A stretch of 64,000 nucleotides of DNA from Priestia aryabhattai B8W22 (GCF_000956595.1 NZ_JYOO01000006.1:112902-176901); one strand, 5' to 3'; shown: positions 17,964 through 25,640, counted from the first letter of the stretch. The notes: a model not told the origin generated them from the letters alone. Numbers and translations are program-made.

Positions 17964-18209
17964 GTGAAAGAAATAGAAAAATATATGACACCTATTGAAG
18001 CAGCTTGTGTGTGGGGAATTAGACGAGATAGCTTAAAAAATAAGTTTAGCCCTTCAAAGCTAAATAAAGAAAAAGAAGAAGAGTTAAATCAAATGATTGA
18101 AGAAGGATTGATTAAATTTTTTCTCCATCCAGATAGAGAACGGAAAGAGTGGATCATCAGCAGAGATGCAATGATAAAGTGGTTTGGAGAACCTAATAAT
18201 GAGGGTTGA
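17964..18209 (+). CDS. small helix-turn-helix protein
   Basis: 81 residues. MTPIEAACVWGIRRDSLKNKF looks like the recognition segment of an excisionase/MerR-like helix-turn-helix, followed by a helical region and WIISRDAMIKWFG. Such helix-turn-helix plus short strand arrangements occur in phage or element-associated regulators. The start is GTG 17964 or ATG 17985, neither with a strong ribosome site. It lies ten bases after the membrane protein gene. Confidence 0.6.
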   Translation: MKEIEKYMTPIEAACVWGIRRDSLKNKFSPSKLNKEKEEELNQMIEEGLIKFFLHPDRERKEWIISRDAMIKWFGEPNNEG

Positions 18210-18229
18210 TCTTTAAAGGAGATGAGTTA

Positions 18230-18508
18230 ATGATCGGAAGTGTCTTTCTAAATGGTATGACCGATGTTGTACGAAACTTTTTAATTTTAGTTTTAGTAAT
18301 TGGTGCTGCGTTTGCTTTAATACCTGTTATGGGCTATCTAGGAACATGGGTTTTCAATGGAAAGCAGATGAAAAAAGAATGATCTTTATTCAATGAAGAA
18401 GAAAAGAAACAGGAACAATTAAATGTGCTTAAATATGTGATGCCGTTTATCATAGTTGCAGCAGTAATTTTCGTTTTTATATCGTCTACTATTTTTATGG
18501 GGAATTAA
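18230..18508 (+). pseudogene. small two-helix membrane protein split by an in-frame TGA
   Basis: ATG 18230 has AAAGGAGATG in front and encodes 50 residues with one hydrophobic helix, ending at TGA 18380-18382. The same frame stays open and codes for a charged linker and a second hydrophobic helix (YVMPFIIVAAVIFVF) to TAA 18506-18508. A strong terminator follows. The simplest reading is a 92-residue two-helix protein with a nonsense mutation. The first half could still be made as a 50-residue peptide. No family recognised. Confidence 0.5.
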
Positions 18509-18531
18509 TTTTAAAAAATATAACTACAAGC

Positions 18532-18560
18532 AAAAAACCTTAGCAGAACTAAGGTTTTTT
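18532..18560 (+). terminator. terminator after the small membrane protein genes
   Basis: A 12-bp stem AAAAAACCTTAG/CTAAGGTTTTTT with a 5-base loop, followed by further T residues. Confidence 0.85.
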
Positions 18561-18935
18561 TATTTAAGTAAATTTATCAATTTCTTTTATTCCTTTAAGT
18601 AATCTTTATAGTACTTTATTAAAAATAGTTACACCTTTTACACACCTTGTAGAAAAACCCACAATTTGTCGTCACTTTGAGTAAATAGTAAAACTTTAAT
18701 AATAAATGAAGTAATTTAATATTTACTTAACGGATAACAAAACGTAGACAAGGTTATTTTCTATAAATATAGTGAATGACAACATTTTTTAAAAGGTATA
18801 TGTATATGAATCTACAAATCTGGCCACACTAATAACGTATTCCCCCTATTCCAATAAATTTGAAAATCCTTTGCATATTTGCAAAGGATTCTTTTTTGTA
18901 CAATTAGTTCTGAAATTGTAGAATGTAATTTAATT
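18561..18935. other. AT-rich intergenic region
   Basis: No open frame with a ribosome site is seen. It contains only the bidirectional hairpin at 18865-18890. Confidence 0.6.
18865..18890. terminator. bidirectional terminator
   Basis: A perfect 11-bp stem AATCCTTTGCA/TGCAAAGGATT with loop TATT. T-runs follow on both strands. It serves the minus-strand gene ending at 18936. Confidence 0.8.
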
Positions 18936-19334
18936 TTAAGGTCTATACCCATATAAGAATTCAAACATAAAGAAACAGATAAAACCTATAAGTAAAACAG
19001 GGATCACACTAATTCCCAAATACACACGATGTAGGGGCTTTTTTAGTTTTTTGAACCAGTTATAGTATAGTATTAAAGAAAGTATGCACACGGGTATAAA
19101 GAACAAAGCAGCAAATATATCTGTTAATCTTGAATTTGCATCCCAATATTCGTCTGGGACTGGAGTATGTACATACCATTTATCGGCTAAACGAGTTTGA
19201 AGATAACTAAAAAGTAATATTCCTAAAGAATAGTAGACACCAACCAACCACTTTAACCATTTTGGTAAGTAAGATTGACTTGCAATAATACACATAAGCA
19301 CTAATATACAAAACACTGGAACGCTGTAACTCAT
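18936..19334 (-). CDS. multi-pass membrane protein of unknown function
   Basis: 132 residues with four hydrophobic helices (VPVFCILVLMCI, WLVGVYYSLGILLF, IFAALFFIPVCILSLIL, GISVIPVLLIGFICFFMF). GGAGG six bases before the ATG at 19334 fixes the start. The 19 codons upstream are in frame but unsupported. No family recognised. It sits just outside the first dif-like site. Confidence 0.65.
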   Translation of the reverse strand: MSYSVPVFCILVLMCIIASQSYLPKWLKWLVGVYYSLGILLFSYLQTRLADKWYVHTPVPDEYWDANSRLTDIFAALFFIPVCILSLILYYNWFKKLKKPLHRVYLGISVIPVLLIGFICFFMFEFLYGYRP

Positions 19335-19442
19335 TAGTAACCTCCAACAAAACGTAAGTTTCTGATAACAAAATATGAATAATTTTACCATATTAGTTTA
19401 TATGTATATATATTGATTATGAGATCGAGGATATAGAATTTT

Positions 19443-19470
19443 AGTTAACGTAAAACGGATTATCGCCAAT
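19443..19470 (-). other. dif-like Xer site A (degenerate)
   Basis: Read on the minus strand: XerC-side arm ATTGGCGATAA, centre TCCGTT, XerD-side arm TTACGTTAACT. Arms of B. subtilis dif are ACTTCCTAGAA and TTATGTAAACT. The XerC arm is the weakest of the set. The centre is the same as in site B. Confidence 0.5.
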
Positions 19471-19486
19471 CATTGAAATACCTATA

Positions 19487-19765
19487 TTAAGTTAAGGGGA
19501 TACCTGATGTTATCTTTTTAATCCATTCTTTTAGCTCTATATCTTCATGAAAATATACATTTGGTTCAATTTCTAAATCAATGCTCAACAAAAAAATAAG
19601 ATATTCATGTAGTTGTTCTTCATCAAAAGAGAGGGTATTTCTACTCTCTAGGTTTTGAACCCATTTATAAGACCATTGGTTAAATTGTTCTCGAGACATA
19701 TTTCCTTTAAGAACTTTCTCTAATTTGTTTATCAAATCTTGTTTAGTTGGCTGACTTTCAAACAT
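19487..19765 (-). CDS. small acidic protein of unknown function
   Basis: 92 residues, acidic and helical, with WSYKWVQNLESR and NVYFHEDIELKEWIKKI. It overlaps the end of the GrpB gene by eight bases and is therefore cotranscribed with it. I do not recognise a family. Its small size and the pairing with a putative transferase would also fit an accessory partner. Confidence 0.65.
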   Translation of the reverse strand: MFESQPTKQDLINKLEKVLKGNMSREQFNQWSYKWVQNLESRNTLSFDEEQLHEYLIFLLSIDLEIEPNVYFHEDIELKEWIKKITSGIPLT

Positions 19766-20276
19766 TGATTTCGCCTTTAGCTTTCTGAATAACTGCTGTT
19801 ATAAATGGTGCTTTAGCTTCTGTATATCCAACTCGATCAAAACTATATTTTTGAGCTAACTCAATCTTCAACTGATTATATTGATTGCGTATATGTAAAT
19901 GTTTTCTTAGATAATTTCGAAATAAAATATTATTATTCCATTCTTCGCTTTCGTATTTATATATGTGTAAATGATGTGTTCCTGCTCGCCATAATCCTTT
20001 TCTAAAGAACCTTCTATTTGGAAACTCCTCATGAAATATATGTTCATATCCAATATTATTTAGTGGTTCAATCAAGCCAACTACTTCTCCTAAGTTACAA
20101 ACTCCAACCATAATGTCTAATATTGGTTTAGCACCCAATCCCTTAACAGATGTACTTCCAATATGTTCAATTGATATGGCCTTATTACTCATAATATCTT
20201 TCAAAAGCTTTTCCTCTTCCTGAAAAGACAAGGCCCAGTTGGATGTATATTCCTCAATAATTACTTGCTTATCCAT
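19758..20276 (-). CDS. GrpB/UPF0157 nucleotidyltransferase-fold protein
   Basis: 172 residues of the GrpB family: IEHIGSTSVKGLGAKPILDIMVGV is the nucleotidyltransferase-like core with the Asp pair, and RAGTHHLHIYKYES the second signature. Members are often near dephospho-CoA kinase or stand alone in mobile regions. Biochemical role uncertain. It lies within the first dif-bounded segment, together with a GNAT gene and three small genes on the same strand. Confidence 0.88.
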   Translation of the reverse strand: MDKQVIIEEYTSNWALSFQEEEKLLKDIMSNKAISIEHIGSTSVKGLGAKPILDIMVGVCNLGEVVGLIEPLNNIGYEHIFHEEFPNRRFFRKGLWRAGTHHLHIYKYESEEWNNNILFRNYLRKHLHIRNQYNQLKIELAQKYSFDRVGYTEAKAPFITAVIQKAKGEINV

Positions 20277-20325
20277 GCGTATGTCTCCTTACTTTAATAC
20301 TGCTTATCAATATTATCAAAGAACA

Positions 20326-20787
20326 TCATTGTTTGGTTAAACTAGCTTCATATATTCTTGAGATGCTCCCCCAAGGATGATAACCATCTCCTATATATAA
20401 GAAATCATACTTTTCGTAATATCCAATATGGTTGGTACATAGATAAAGTTTATCAAATCCGGCATCTTTAGTATCTTCTTTAATTCTTAAAAGGAACTTT
20501 TCTCCTAAAGACATACCTCGATAGTCTTCTTCAATATAAAGAGCACATACCCATGGCCATAAATCCATACGACTAATGAAATCGTTACTAATAAGTCCTG
20601 CACAGCCGATAATTTCGCCTCTATTCTCTAACAGATACCAAATTGGAAGGCTGTTATTTGTTTTTAAGCTATGTGTAATACAGTCTTCATAAAGTTTTAA
20701 AGTATTTTCGTTTGCCCATTTGTTTTGAATGTATTGTATTGCTTTATCTTGATACTCTACATGTTCTCTAACATTAATAATTTGCAT
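20326..20787 (-). CDS. GNAT family N-acetyltransferase
   Basis: 153 residues with the GNAT fold. Strand GEIIGCAGLI, then VCALYIEEDYRGMSLGEKFLLRI (the acetyl-CoA loop, R-x-x-S-L-G in place of the usual R-x-x-G-x-G/A), then DKLYLCTNHIGYYEKYDF. It would transfer an acetyl group from acetyl-CoA to a small molecule or peptide. The substrate is not readable. It is 49 bases upstream of the GrpB gene on the same strand. Confidence 0.85.
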   Translation of the reverse strand: MQIINVREHVEYQDKAIQYIQNKWANENTLKLYEDCITHSLKTNNSLPIWYLLENRGEIIGCAGLISNDFISRMDLWPWVCALYIEEDYRGMSLGEKFLLRIKEDTKDAGFDKLYLCTNHIGYYEKYDFLYIGDGYHPWGSISRIYEASLTKQ

Positions 20788-21009
20788 GATAAATCTCCAT
20801 TCTTTTAACCAATATTCGTTACTTAGACGAGAGTTTTTCGAAAAAAGTTGTGTTTTTTATGCAAAAAATAAAAAAACTCTCTTATTTGAGAGCTTTTAAT
20901 AAAGATCTTCATATTTTTTCTTATAGGATATTGCAAAATTGCTACGCAAAGGCTGCATAGATGGTGCAAGATCTAGAAAAACACATGATGTTCATTCTAA
21001 TAAACATGA

Positions 21010-21051
21010 TGTTCTTCAAAAGTGAACATATATGTTCACTTTTGAAGAACA
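21010..21051. repeat. 42-bp perfect palindrome without loop
   Basis: TGTTCTTCAAAAGTGAACATA is followed at once by its exact reverse complement. There is no T-run, so it is not a normal terminator. Just before it ACATGATGTTC occurs twice, at 20983 and 21004, 21 bases apart. Confidence 0.85.
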
Positions 21052-21060
21052 CAAAACCTT

Positions 21061-21333
21061 TTATATATCTTGGGTTTTCATTTTGTTTAATTCATTTTGT
21101 TGCTTCTTTTTAAACGATTCCCTTCCTTTTTCCCATTCTAAAAGGAACATGGCTAAACCTAATAACATTAATAAAACAACTTTTATTGGATGGTTGACTT
21201 GGTGAGTTGTAAATATCCACCCACAGTATGCTAGATAAGCTCCTGGGATAATAGCTCCCCAATATACACTAGCTCTGGTAGATAAAAAGTATTGAAAAGC
21301 AAATATAAGTGCAAAAATTAAAAAATGAGGCAT
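21061..21333 (-). CDS. small membrane protein paired with a DUF2089-like regulator
   Basis: 90 residues: three hydrophobic helices (HFLIFALIFAFQYFL, WGAIIPGAYLAYCGWIF, VVLLMLLGLAMFLL) and a charged tail (EWEKGRESFKKKQQNELNK). It starts two bases after the stop of the regulator gene, so the two are surely coupled. Small membrane partners of DUF2089-type regulators are common. The role is unknown. Confidence 0.75.
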   Translation of the reverse strand: MPHFLIFALIFAFQYFLSTRASVYWGAIIPGAYLAYCGWIFTTHQVNHPIKVVLLMLLGLAMFLLEWEKGRESFKKKQQNELNKMKTQDI

Positions 21334-21335
21334 TA

Positions 21336-21632
21336 CTATATCTCCTTTTCTTCTTTATATTTTTCAATGATTAACTTGGCATCTTCTAAACTAATTCTTT
21401 CTTCAATAGCAAGCTTCTTAACAAGGTTAATTAGTTCTTCTTTGTCATGTTCTTCATTTATTTCAATCTTTTGTATTAAGCGATCTAAACGTATACGAAC
21501 AGTCGGATAGGATACTTCGTAGTCTTTTGCAAGCTGTTTTAAAGAACCTGAATTTAATACAAACTTTCTTATAAACTCTAAATCATCACTTTTTAACGAC
21601 AGTATCCATGAAGGAACGTCCTTTTTATCCAT
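21336..21632 (-). CDS. DUF2089-like helix-turn-helix regulator
   Basis: 98 residues. FIRKFVLNSGSLKQLAKDYEVSYPTVRIRLDRLIQKI is a clear helix-turn-helix of the DUF2089 type (usually Sigma-70 region-4-like), followed by an acidic helical tail. It is the first gene of a two-gene unit with the membrane protein. Direct repeats at 21673-21708 in its promoter could be its own operator. Confidence 0.8.
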   Translation of the reverse strand: MDKKDVPSWILSLKSDDLEFIRKFVLNSGSLKQLAKDYEVSYPTVRIRLDRLIQKIEINEEHDKEELINLVKKLAIEERISLEDAKLIIEKYKEEKEI

Positions 21633-21672
21633 ATATAACCACCTCTTCCTTTATTTAAAATATATCATATAC

Positions 21673-21708
21673 TTAAATAAAGTTAAAGTATTTTTAAATA
21701 AAATTAAA
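21673..21708. promoter_or_regulatory. direct repeats upstream of the DUF2089-like gene
   Basis: TTAAATAAAGTTAAA (21673-21687) and TTAAATAAAATTAAA (21694-21708): 14 of 15 bases equal, with a 21-base period (two helical turns). Candidate operator. Confidence 0.5.
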
Positions 21709-21745
21709 AACACTAATAAAACAAAGTTTAATTTTATTAGTGTTT
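21708..21745. terminator. hairpin on the XerD side of site B
   Basis: AAACACTAATAAAA pairs perfectly with TTTTATTAGTGTTT. Confidence 0.65.
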
Positions 21746-21769
21746 AGCATGTGTATAATATTGATATCT

Positions 21770-21797
21770 AGTTAACATAAAACGGATTATCGGAAAT
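21770..21797 (-). other. dif-like Xer site B
   Basis: Minus strand: ATTTCCGATAA (8 of 11 against the B. subtilis XerC arm), centre TCCGTT, TTATGTTAACT (10 of 11 against the XerD arm). GTGTATAATATTGATA lies just outside the XerD arm. Confidence 0.75.
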
Positions 21798-21801
21798 AAA
21801 A

Positions 21802-21831
21802 AAGGTATCCCTATTTACTAAGAGACACCTT
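21802..21831 (-). terminator. terminator of the single-domain DUF3231 gene
   Basis: On the minus strand AAGGTGTC pairs with GATACCTT across a long loop, then six T residues. It lies between the gene end and site B. Confidence 0.65.
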
Positions 21832-21856
21832 GTTCTATTCTATAGAAAGCTAATCA

Positions 21857-22369
21857 TCAACAATCAGTTTTTTTAGACTTATGAAGAGGAGGTGGAATTA
21901 ACCAACCTTTTTCTTTATTAAGTCTTAAGAACTTTCCACCAAGAGCTACTTTTTGCATATGAATTTGTGCAAACATGGCTGCAATATCTTCCCGAATAGA
22001 TTGTCCAATCAATTGACTACACGTAACTAGATCAGCAGCTATATTCATTGAAATTGCTGCAGCTACTTCTGGATCTTGAACACGTGCACCCACTGGAATA
22101 TCATCTAAACAAGCTTCAGGTCGTTCAGGTGGGGTTGGCGGTAAACCTACTCCATTTTCTTTTAATAATGTTTCAATGCTTTTTATTTCTTGCTGGCACT
22201 GTTCGATTGTCTCTTGTACCAATTTATGTAGATCCTTGTCTCCTACATGATTTAGAAATGTTTGATAGCCAGATACTAACCCTTTTGAGGTAGAAACATA
22301 CGACCATGTTCCAAATACCTCACCATAATGCATCGGTTCATCTGTAGGATTTCCACTTAAAATACCCAT
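21857..22369 (-). CDS. DUF3231 family protein, single domain
   Basis: 170 residues, about half of the usual two-repeat length. GNPTDEPMHYGEVFGTWSYVSTSKGLVSGYQTFLNHVGD and VAAAISMNIAADLVTCSQLIGQSIREDIAAMF are typical. The family is expected to form helical bundles like ferritin, and its function is unknown. GGAGG six bases before the ATG at 22369 places the start there rather than at the upstream MNFVRR. It is one of three DUF3231 loci in the window. Confidence 0.8.
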   Translation of the reverse strand: MGILSGNPTDEPMHYGEVFGTWSYVSTSKGLVSGYQTFLNHVGDKDLHKLVQETIEQCQQEIKSIETLLKENGVGLPPTPPERPEACLDDIPVGARVQDPEVAAAISMNIAADLVTCSQLIGQSIREDIAAMFAQIHMQKVALGGKFLRLNKEKGWLIPPPLHKSKKTDC

Positions 22370-22505
22370 TGTTATCCTCCTTACAAAATTCATGATAGTG
22401 TGCCACCTTTCTTGCTATGCACATGTTTAACGTCTCCAAATTTTGTTTTATTATTCTTCTACTTCTATCAAAAAATTAATTCATCAAAGAATATAATTCC
22501 ATATT

Positions 22506-22598
22506 TCAAGTAAACTAACCAAGATGTTTAAAAGAGCATCGTTCACTATACCCTTGTCATTAAACCCAAAAAAACTACCCTATAGGTAGTTTTTTTGG
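22506..22598 (+). repeat. cassette spacer unit, copy 1
   Basis: TCAAGTAAACT is followed by CAAGATG, the small hairpin GATG...CATC, and a terminator (CCAAAAAAACTACC/GGTAGTTTTTTTGG, 22566-22598). Unlike copies 2, 3, 6 and 7 it has no dif-like site after it. Confidence 0.65.
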
Positions 22599-22667
22599 AA
22601 TTGTTGGAGAGATTATAAATTGTGGCTCTCATCACAGCTATTTATCTCTACTCATACAAAATAGATA

Positions 22668-22937
22668 TTAACGAACTTTTTCTTCACGATCATCTCTTCT
22701 TTTAAGACCAAAAAGACCAACTAGTCCTAATAATCCAAGCAATTCCCAAGGCGAATCATTGTTATCATCTGTATCAGTTGCTGTAGTGACATTTCGAGTG
22801 TTTACGTCATTATTATAATTTAAGTCATCATTATAATTTGCTCTATCTACGTTATTATTTTCAGCATTAACAGGTAAGCCGAAAGTCATCATAGTTAAAG
22901 CTAACGTACATAATAAAACAGAACATTTCTTTTTCAT
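22668..22937 (-). CDS. WGxxGxxG-type small secreted or membrane protein
   Basis: 89 residues. Signal peptide (KKKCSVLLCTLALTMMTFGLPVNA), an Asn/Asp-rich low-complexity stretch, then SPWELLGLLGLVGLFGLKRR, the tail helix with basic end that defines WGxxGxxG proteins. GGAGGG before ATG 22937 sets the start. Such proteins are exported and kept at the membrane by the tail. Their role is unknown. Confidence 0.75.
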   Translation of the reverse strand: MKKKCSVLLCTLALTMMTFGLPVNAENNNVDRANYNDDLNYNNDVNTRNVTTATDTDDNNDSPWELLGLLGLVGLFGLKRRDDREEKVR

Positions 22938-23069
22938 TCTATTCCCTCCTTTCTTTATTAAATAAAGTCCCCCCATCACGAAATCCTATTCTGTAATGAC
23001 CTAAAGCTTACAGACTGTATCTAAAAATTTCATGCTATAAGAGTACAGTAATGAGTAAAATTTCATATT

Positions 23070-23229
23070 TTAAGCAAACTACTCAAGACGCCGTTAGGCA
23101 TCAGCCAATATCCTTATAATAGAGCAGAAAAAACCTACCTCTTTGGATTGGAAAGGGATAGGTTTTTTTCTATTTTCAAGGTGTATACTCCATACATCTT
23201 TAGTTAACATAATGGTTATTACAGGAAGT
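23070..23229 (+). repeat. cassette spacer unit, copy 2, ending in site C
   Basis: In order: TTAAGCAAACT and CTCAAGA, hairpin GACGCC/GGCATC, terminator (23128-23169), the TATA-rich palindrome GTGTATACTCCATACAT, and the dif-like site. It matches copy 6 (28599-28757) almost base for base up to the site centre. Confidence 0.8.
23202..23229 (-). other. dif-like Xer site C (strong)
   Basis: Minus strand: ACTTCCTGTAA (9 of 11), centre TAACCA, TTATGTTAACT (10 of 11). One of the two best matches to the Bacillus dif arms in the window. Confidence 0.85.
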
Positions 23230-23234
23230 AAAAA

Positions 23235-23265
23235 AGCAAGTTCAGTTAATAATAACGAACTTGCT
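23235..23265 (-). terminator. terminator on the XerC side of site C
   Basis: AGCAAGTTC pairs with GAACTTGCT, and six T residues follow on the minus strand. Confidence 0.7.
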
Positions 23266-23434
23266 CTCTTCTATTTAAGAATATCACGTCATACTAGAGT
23301 TATTATGTATAGTAATTTTATAATTTCTTACCACACCATGGACTTGTCATCAAATAATATGAAATGATCAAAACACTCATCAAATGGCGTTTTATGAATG
23401 TATTTCCCAAAAGTTAAAAGAAGATTAGGATCGT

Positions 23435-23872
23435 CTAATCTCCTTCCACCTCTGTCATTTCTTTCTTAATCACTTTAAAATCATCTTCACTTATTTCCAA
23501 ATGACCAAATCGAAACGAATAACCCCAATACTTCTTATTTTTAATGAAAGAGAGCTGTGGAATTAAAGAATGAATATATGTTTCTGTACACTCTATAAAA
23601 TCTATCTTTCTTCGGAAGGGTATAAAATCGTTTCCCATATTAAATTGAAAGATATGATCATCAACAACACGTCCTAAAGCCGTAAATTTTTGATACGGAG
23701 TGCCTTCATTAAGCTGTACCTTTGGAGAATAATAAATGATCCAATCGCCCGTCCTCATCTTTCTTAAAGGAGCTTCCTTACCATGACAAAGTTGAGCAAA
23801 ACCACCTTGAACGCCCTTCATTACATGGTCGCGAGAAGCCACTCCAATCCAATACCTTATATTCTTTTTCAC
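23435..23872 (-). CDS. EVE domain protein
   Basis: 145 residues. NIRYWIGVASRDHVMKGVQGGFAQLCHG at the start and RTGDWIIYYSPK are the EVE (PUA-like) signatures, and WGYSFRFGHLEIS lies near the end. EVE folds read modified bases in DNA or RNA. The start is uncertain: GTG 23872 fits the family start, and TTG 23890 would overlap the rhodanese gene. It is the last gene of a MarR-rhodanese-EVE operon. Confidence 0.82.
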   Translation of the reverse strand: MKKNIRYWIGVASRDHVMKGVQGGFAQLCHGKEAPLRKMRTGDWIIYYSPKVQLNEGTPYQKFTALGRVVDDHIFQFNMGNDFIPFRRKIDFIECTETYIHSLIPQLSFIKNKKYWGYSFRFGHLEISEDDFKVIKKEMTEVEGD

Positions 23873-23877
23873 GTAAA

Positions 23878-24270
23878 TCAACACCCACAATGATTGGATA
23901 GAGGATTATCTGAAGTGGCTGTTGAAACTGGAAAGTTCATTTCCTGCCATGCGGCAATTCCCCCCGTTAACTCTTTTACATCATACCCTTGTTCCAATAA
24001 AGATTTGGCAACTTTAGCAGCTGTATTGCACCAAACATCCCAACAATAAAGAATAATCTTTTTGTCCTTAGGTATCTCATCTAAACGATTGGCTAATTCT
24101 TGTTCGGGTATAACATGGGCATTCTTAATCGTTATACTTCTTACATGAGCAGGACCATTCCTAACATCAATTAAAAAGTATTGTTCTGGATTCATTTTCT
24201 TTGCTCTTATGTAATCCATGGGGCTTATAGTCGCTTGAAGACGTGCATTAAAATAATCGAGTGCGTTCAT
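23878..24270 (-). CDS. rhodanese-like sulfurtransferase
   Basis: 130 residues. YFLIDVRNGPAH is the rhodanese strand, and ILYCWDVWCNTAAKVAKSLLEQGYDVKELTGGIAAW is the active-site loop and C-terminal helix. The catalytic cysteine is YCWDVWC, with a longer loop than the common CxxGxR. GGAGG nine bases before ATG 24270 sets the start. It lies between a MarR regulator and an EVE gene. Confidence 0.85.
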   Translation of the reverse strand: MNALDYFNARLQATISPMDYIRAKKMNPEQYFLIDVRNGPAHVRSITIKNAHVIPEQELANRLDEIPKDKKIILYCWDVWCNTAAKVAKSLLEQGYDVKELTGGIAAWQEMNFPVSTATSDNPLSNHCGC

Positions 24271-24290
24271 TTGGTATAACCTCCAATTTT

Positions 24291-24710
24291 CTATAATGAC
24301 TTCCAAATTCTAATCAAAAAATCTTTCAGTAATTGTCTTTCTTGTTGGTTTAAAGGTGTTAAAACTTCTGATTCCACATCGGTCAGGAATTCCCAACGTG
24401 AATTCAGTACTTCCTTGCCTTTTTCCGTAATTAAAAGACTATAAGATCTTCGATCATTAGGGTTCTTGGTTCTCTCCACAAATTTTAACGTTTCTAAATG
24501 ATCAATATGACTGACCATAGTCGTTCGATCAATTTGTAGGTTGTCGGATATGTCTTTTTGAGAAGAGTATGGGTTTTCCTCAATAAATAAAAGAACACCA
24601 TATTGTCTTGAATTGATATTAAAAGGGGCCAGTCCTTCAGCAAATTTTTGTTCCATTTGTTGAAGAGCCTTTCCAAGTAAAAAACCATAAGATTGATTCC
24701 ATTTATTCAC
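24291..24710 (-). CDS. MarR family regulator
   Basis: 139 residues. Winged helix: NPYSSQKDISDNLQIDRTTMVSHIDHLETLKFVERTKNPNDRRSYSLLITEKG. The start is GTG 24710 behind AAGGAGGG. It heads the operon with the rhodanese and EVE genes. The inverted repeat TCAGTTA...TAACTGA in its promoter is probably its own operator. Confidence 0.9.
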   Translation of the reverse strand: MNKWNQSYGFLLGKALQQMEQKFAEGLAPFNINSRQYGVLLFIEENPYSSQKDISDNLQIDRTTMVSHIDHLETLKFVERTKNPNDRRSYSLLITEKGKEVLNSRWEFLTDVESEVLTPLNQQERQLLKDFLIRIWKSL

Positions 24711-24735
24711 CTAAGTTCTTCCCTCCTTATATTAA

Positions 24736-24764
24736 TCAGTTAAATATATAATCAGTATAACTGA
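24736..24764. promoter_or_regulatory. inverted repeat at the MarR promoter
   Basis: TCAGTTA (24736-24742) and TAACTGA (24758-24764), 26-48 bases upstream of the MarR start. Candidate autoregulatory operator. Confidence 0.6.
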
Positions 24765-25100
24765 CTATATTTCGAAAAACAAGTAAATACTTATAGTGAT
24801 TTCCTATCATATAAATAGCATAATTTTCTGATAATTTAAACATAAGTTTGATTAGAGTAAACTAAAAATAGAAAACTGATTAATTAATAATAATTTGGAA
24901 CTTTTTCTATTATGAAAGAGCATAACTTCATCATCCATAAATCACCTTTTTGCTCTATAAAAAGTAAAAAGGACGTCCGTAAAAGTATACTTATTTATAT
25001 TCTGAAATCTAGCATGACGGTAACTCAAAAGAAGCCTTTATAAGAAATTTATTTTTTCTTTATCTTTTATAAAGACTCCATCATACTTTTAAGTTAATTT
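24765..25100. other. AT-rich intergenic region
   Basis: No gene is seen. It contains GTCCGTAAAAGTATA at 24975-24989, which recurs inside a hairpin at 34763, and a partial spacer motif (AGAGTAAACTA near 24854). Confidence 0.5.
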
Positions 25101-25439
25101 CTATTTTGCGTATTTATTTCTAACAGCATCATCCCACATAAGCAGAATCTGTTTTAACTCAGCTGTTTCAATTAGACAATACGCGTTTTGATTTTCTTCC
25201 GCATATTCATTCACAATCTTTGTTACATCATATTTAATTTCCATAGTACAGGCATTTCCAGTTAATTCTTCATAAGAAGATTGCTTTGAAAGTACTTTAT
25301 CAATTAAATCTAACCATAATTTCGATCTATCTTTCTGTACATTGCTTAATAATAAATCTATAACTAAAAAAATTTCATCAGGCACGTTTATCATAAGCAT
25401 CCCTTGATTATCTTCATAGATTTGAACATTATATTTCAT
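25101..25439 (-). CDS. protein of unknown function
   Basis: 112 residues from ATG 25439, which has GAGGAAG nine bases upstream. The 27 in-frame codons before it are rich in Lys/Arg and lack support. VQIYEDNQGMLMINVPDEIFLVIDLLLSNVQKDRSKLW and VNEYAEENQNAYCLIETAELKQILLMWDDAVRNKYAK look like a compact mixed fold. I do not recognise a family. Confidence 0.6.
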   Translation of the reverse strand: MKYNVQIYEDNQGMLMINVPDEIFLVIDLLLSNVQKDRSKLWLDLIDKVLSKQSSYEELTGNACTMEIKYDVTKIVNEYAEENQNAYCLIETAELKQILLMWDDAVRNKYAK

Positions 25440-25511
25440 TACTGGTTTCTTCCTCTTTCTCTTATTGGAAAAGCAGTATTTATCTTTCCTTCTGAATTTA
25501 TATACATTTTT

Positions 25512-25539
25512 ATTTACCATAATGTTCCTTATCGGAAAT
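25512..25539 (-). other. dif-like Xer site D (degenerate)
   Basis: Minus strand: ATTTCCGATAA (the same arm as site B), centre GGAACA, TTATGGTAAAT (8 of 11). It lies 73 bases upstream of the 25101-25439 gene. Confidence 0.5.
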
Positions 25540-25618
25540 ATAAAGCGCCAAGAAACTTTAAGATTTTAAAAGAAAAAATCCATCTTTGCGAACATAACTA
25601 GCTAATCAACAATGAAAA

Positions 25619-25640
25619 AGTCAGGGGGAATCCCCTGACT
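25619..25640 (-). terminator. terminator on the XerC side of site D
   Basis: AGTCAGGGG pairs with CCCCTGACT, followed by five T residues on the minus strand. No minus-strand gene precedes it, so it seems to act as an insulator. Confidence 0.65.

Noticed and set aside
19360..19400. GTTTCTGATAA as a further XerC-type arm
   Set aside because: No XerD-type arm follows at the right distance.
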